DNA from: Vitreoscilla sp.
Lineage (GTDB): Bacteria > Pseudomonadota > Gammaproteobacteria > Burkholderiales > Burkholderiaceae
Assembly (NCBI GenBank): GCA_014378125.1
Contig: JACMOG010000385.1
Location: 1 to 7,227 of the forward strand
DNA length: 7,227 nucleotides
Direction: 5' to 3'
How positions within the stretch are numbered: the first letter of the stretch is position 1; each line of letters begins with the position of its first letter. The notes beneath the pieces are model-generated. The model was not told where the DNA came from. It was given only the letters and a program-made list of their open reading frames with translations, and did not search any database. Of this stretch, positions 5,599 through 7,227 are shown one piece after another. Both the position numbers and the translations under genes were made by a program.

Positions 5599-6126
5599 AT
5601 GATCAAGAATTCCGGAAAGATGTTGCTGGCCCTGGCCAGCGTGATGGTCGTGGCCGGTTGCGCGTCGACCAAGCTCGACAAGCCCGCCGAGGTCGAAAAG
5701 AAGGACGTCACGACGACGAGCACCACCACCACGCCGGACACGGGCAAGTCGACGGTGGCCACCACCGACCAGAGCACCAAGATCAACGCGCCGATCACGC
5801 TCGACCGCGTCATCTACTTCGACTTCGACAGCTACGCCGTCAAGGACGAGTTCCGCCCGATCGTCGAGGCGCACGCCAACCTGCTCAAGCAGACTTCCGG
5901 CGCCAAGGAAGTGGCCGAAGGCCACACCGACGAACGCGGCGGCAGCGAGTACAACCTCGCCCTGGGCCAGAAGCGCGCCGAAGCCGTCGTGCAGCAGATG
6001 AAGGTGCTGGGGGTGGGCGACTCGCAGCTTGAAGCGGTGAGCTACGGCAAGGAACGTCCGGCCGTCGACGGCCATGACGAATCGGCCTGGGCGAAGAACC
6101 GCCGCGTCGAACTGCGCAGCAAGTAA
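5599..6126 (+). CDS. pal: Peptidoglycan-associated lipoprotein Pal
   Basis: Pal is an outer-membrane lipoprotein that binds peptidoglycan through an OmpA-like domain and is mobilised by TolB and TolQRA. The 175-residue product has a lipoprotein signal with lipobox VAGC and lipidated C21, then a low-complexity Thr/Ser-rich linker at about 38-60. The OmpA-C domain covers about 66-175, with YFDFDS (73-78), GHTDERG (108-114, D111 in the diaminopimelate-binding motif), EYNLALGQKRAEAV (117-130), YGKERP (149-154) and NRR (167-169). Length matches E. coli Pal closely. Compared with my memory of relatives, the strand before GHTDERG reads KEVAEG rather than the usual alternating hydrophobic pattern, a small oddity. 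The start at 5599 is chosen over 5569 because of the TAGGAG site. It follows tolB by 70 bases with a hairpin between, and its stop overlaps the cpoB start by one base (TAATG). Confidence 0.96.
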   Translation: MIKNSGKMLLALASVMVVAGCASTKLDKPAEVEKKDVTTTSTTTTPDTGKSTVATTDQSTKINAPITLDRVIYFDFDSYAVKDEFRPIVEAHANLLKQTSGAKEVAEGHTDERGGSEYNLALGQKRAEAVVQQMKVLGVGDSQLEAVSYGKERPAVDGHDESAWAKNRRVELRSK

Positions 6127-6908
6127 TGGCTACGTTACTGGGGTTCGCGGGCGTGCGGCGCGCCTGCGCGCTGGCCGCCCTGGTGGCCTGCGGCAGCAGC
6201 GCGCACGCCGGCATCTTCGACGACGACGAGGCGCGCCGCGCCATCATCGACCTGCGCACGCGCATCTCGCAGCTGGAGGACGGCTCCAAGGCGCAGACGT
6301 CGCAGACCGCCCAACAGTTGCAGCAACTGCAGAACGCGCTGCTCGACCTGACGAACCAGAACGAGCAGTTGCGCCAGCAGATGGCCCAGCTGCGCGGTGC
6401 CAACGAGCAGCTCGCCAAGGACCTGGCCGACGTCCAGCGCCAGCAGAAGAACATCGTGCAGGGCGTGGACGACCGGCTCAAGAAGGTGGAGCCGCAGCAG
6501 GTCAACCTGGACGGCAAGACCTTCAACGCCGACCCCGACGAGATCGCCGCGTACAACGACGCCACCGCCACCTTGCGCAGCGGCGACTTCGACAAGGCGC
6601 AGGTTTCGCTCGGCGGCTTCCTGCGGCGCTATCCGGCCAGCGGCTACGCCGACCTGGCGCGCTACTGGCTGGGCAACGCGCAGTACGGCAACCGCGACTA
6701 CAAGGGCGCCATCGTCACGTTCAGGGCGTTCATCGCCGCGGCGCCCGACCACGCGCGTGCGCCCGAGGCCGAGCTGGCCGTGGCCAACTGCCAGATCGAG
6801 CTGCGCGACATCAAGGGCGCCAAGGCCACGCTGGCCGACCTGATGAAGACCTATCCGAAGTCGGAAGCGGCCGTCGCCGGACGTGAACGCCTGACGTCCC
6901 TGAAGTGA
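6126..6908 (+). CDS. cpoB: Cell division coordinator CpoB (Tol-Pal system protein YbgF)
   Basis: CpoB is a periplasmic TPR protein that coordinates peptidoglycan synthesis (PBP1B in E. coli) with Tol-Pal-driven outer-membrane constriction. The 260-residue product has an N-terminal signal with a likely signal peptidase I site AHA/G (28/29), then a Gln-rich coiled coil at about 38-120 (the trimerisation region in E. coli), a linker with VNLDGKTF, and three TPR-like repeats at about 141-174, 175-210 and 213-246. This is the full family architecture. The signal also contains LVAC (19-22), which fits a lipobox, so lipidation cannot be excluded from sequence alone. The ATG overlaps the pal stop (TAATG) and has no clear ribosome-binding site, which suggests translational coupling to pal. 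It is the last Tol-Pal gene here, with tcdA following after four bases. Confidence 0.93.
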   Translation: MATLLGFAGVRRACALAALVACGSSAHAGIFDDDEARRAIIDLRTRISQLEDGSKAQTSQTAQQLQQLQNALLDLTNQNEQLRQQMAQLRGANEQLAKDLADVQRQQKNIVQGVDDRLKKVEPQQVNLDGKTFNADPDEIAAYNDATATLRSGDFDKAQVSLGGFLRRYPASGYADLARYWLGNAQYGNRDYKGAIVTFRAFIAAAPDHARAPEAELAVANCQIELRDIKGAKATLADLMKTYPKSEAAVAGRERLTSLK

Positions 6909-6912
6909 TGCA

Positions 6913-7227
6913 GTGAGCATTCGTCCGTTGCCGGTGACCACGCCGGTCGCCGCGGCGGACGACGCCGACCTGGAGCGTCGGTTCGGCGGTCTCAAGCGCC
7001 TCTACGGCGCGAAGGGCTACGCGCGCGTTCGAAGCGCGCGCGTGGCCGTCGTGGGCCTGGGCGGCGTCGGCTCGTGGGCCGTCGAGGCGCTGGCGCGCAG
7101 CGGCGTCGCGCAGCTGGTGCTGGTCGACCTCGACCACGTCTCCGAATCCAACGTCAACCGCCAGATCCAGGCGCTCGGCGCCACCCTGGGCATGTCCAAG
7201 GCGGAGGCGCTCGCGCGCCGCATCGCC
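6913..7227 (+). CDS. tcdA: tRNA threonylcarbamoyladenosine dehydratase TcdA, 3' end outside window
   Basis: This partial gene (105 codons, open at the right edge) encodes the N-terminus of a ThiF/E1-like ATP-dependent enzyme that cyclises t6A37 to ct6A in ANN-decoding tRNAs. Visible features are RRFGG-KRLYG (22-32), the nucleotide-binding loop GLGGVG (48-53) followed by SWAVEALARSG, the acidic D72-x-D74 pair, SNVNRQ (79-84) and K96 in GMSKAEA. The order and spacing match what I recall of E. coli TcdA (CsdL/YgdL) very closely, which separates it from ThiF, MoeB and ubiquitin E1 relatives. The start is GTG at 6913; in-frame TTG at 6928 and GTG at 6934 are possible alternatives, and no strong ribosome-binding site is seen. 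An ATG at 6908 is in another frame and stops after two codons. The four-base gap from cpoB suggests co-transcription. The end of the protein, including any Cys residues, cannot be judged. Confidence 0.92.
   Translation, partial: MSIRPLPVTTPVAAADDADLERRFGGLKRLYGAKGYARVRSARVAVVGLGGVGSWAVEALARSGVAQLVLVDLDHVSESNVNRQIQALGATLGMSKAEALARRIA

Noticed and set aside
5710..5780. ACC/ACG-rich low-complexity DNA in pal, considered as a repeat array
   Set aside because: It encodes the Thr/Ser-rich linker between the lipid anchor and the OmpA-like domain, a usual feature of Pal, and has no regular unit.
7019..7043. 9-bp GC-rich inverted repeat (ACGCGCGCG / CGCGCGCGT) inside tcdA
   Set aside because: It falls in well-matched coding sequence made of repeated Ala-Arg-Val codons, so alternating GC codons explain it without a separate function.
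1..7227. Search for CRISPR arrays, transposases, phage genes, tRNAs, or toxin-antitoxin and defence genes
   Set aside because: None was seen by eye on either strand; the genes are core envelope and tRNA-modification functions with even, GC-rich composition.

Overview
The window is a high-GC (roughly two-thirds G+C by eye), gene-dense piece of a Gram-negative chromosome. MsbA, TolB, Pal, CpoB and TcdA, a lipobox small protein and the high GC all point to a betaproteobacterium. Burkholderiales, perhaps Comamonadaceae-like, is my best guess; this is inferred from protein style, not from a marker gene. I see no mobile element, CRISPR array, tRNA, rRNA or phage gene. Most of the window is ordinary core cell-envelope biology.

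Layout. (1) 1-1976, + strand: a 7TMR-DISM-type sensor histidine kinase of the HisKA_3/NarL-like class. Its frame is open to the left edge, so the true start may lie outside. (2) 1977-2157: a 181-base gap with a perfect 8-bp inverted repeat and a C8 tract. (3) 2158-2274, +: a 38-residue lipoprotein with a good ribosome-binding site and lipobox, function unknown. (4) 2295-4067, - strand: msbA, the inner-membrane lipid A/LPS flippase, convergent with the lipoprotein gene and only 20 bases from it. (5) 4068-4253: a divergent msbA/tolB control region with a -10-like hexamer facing each way and dyad symmetry between them. (6) 4254-6908, +: tolB, pal and cpoB (ybgF), the periplasmic and outer-membrane part of the Tol-Pal system. 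(7) 6913-7227, +: the first 105 codons of tcdA (tRNA ct6A37 dehydratase), four bases after cpoB and cut by the window end.

How the parts fit. TolB and Pal form the periplasmic/outer-membrane arm of the Tol-Pal machine, which keeps the outer membrane attached to peptidoglycan and constricts it at division. CpoB couples this to peptidoglycan synthesis. MsbA supplies lipid A to the same outer membrane from the divergent side. tolB-pal-cpoB-tcdA looks like one transcription unit: a 70-base gap holding a strong hairpin between tolB and pal, a one-base pal/cpoB overlap, and a four-base cpoB/tcdA gap. tolQ, tolR and tolA are not in the window; the position just upstream of tolB, where they usually lie, is taken by the divergent msbA. 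The kinase's partner response regulator is also absent.

I did not find a convincing undescribed system. The items most worth a second look are the tiny lipoprotein with its upstream dyad, the split of tolB-pal-cpoB from tolQRA, the msbA/tolB divergent control region, the tolB-pal hairpin, and the unusual signal sequences of TolB and CpoB.
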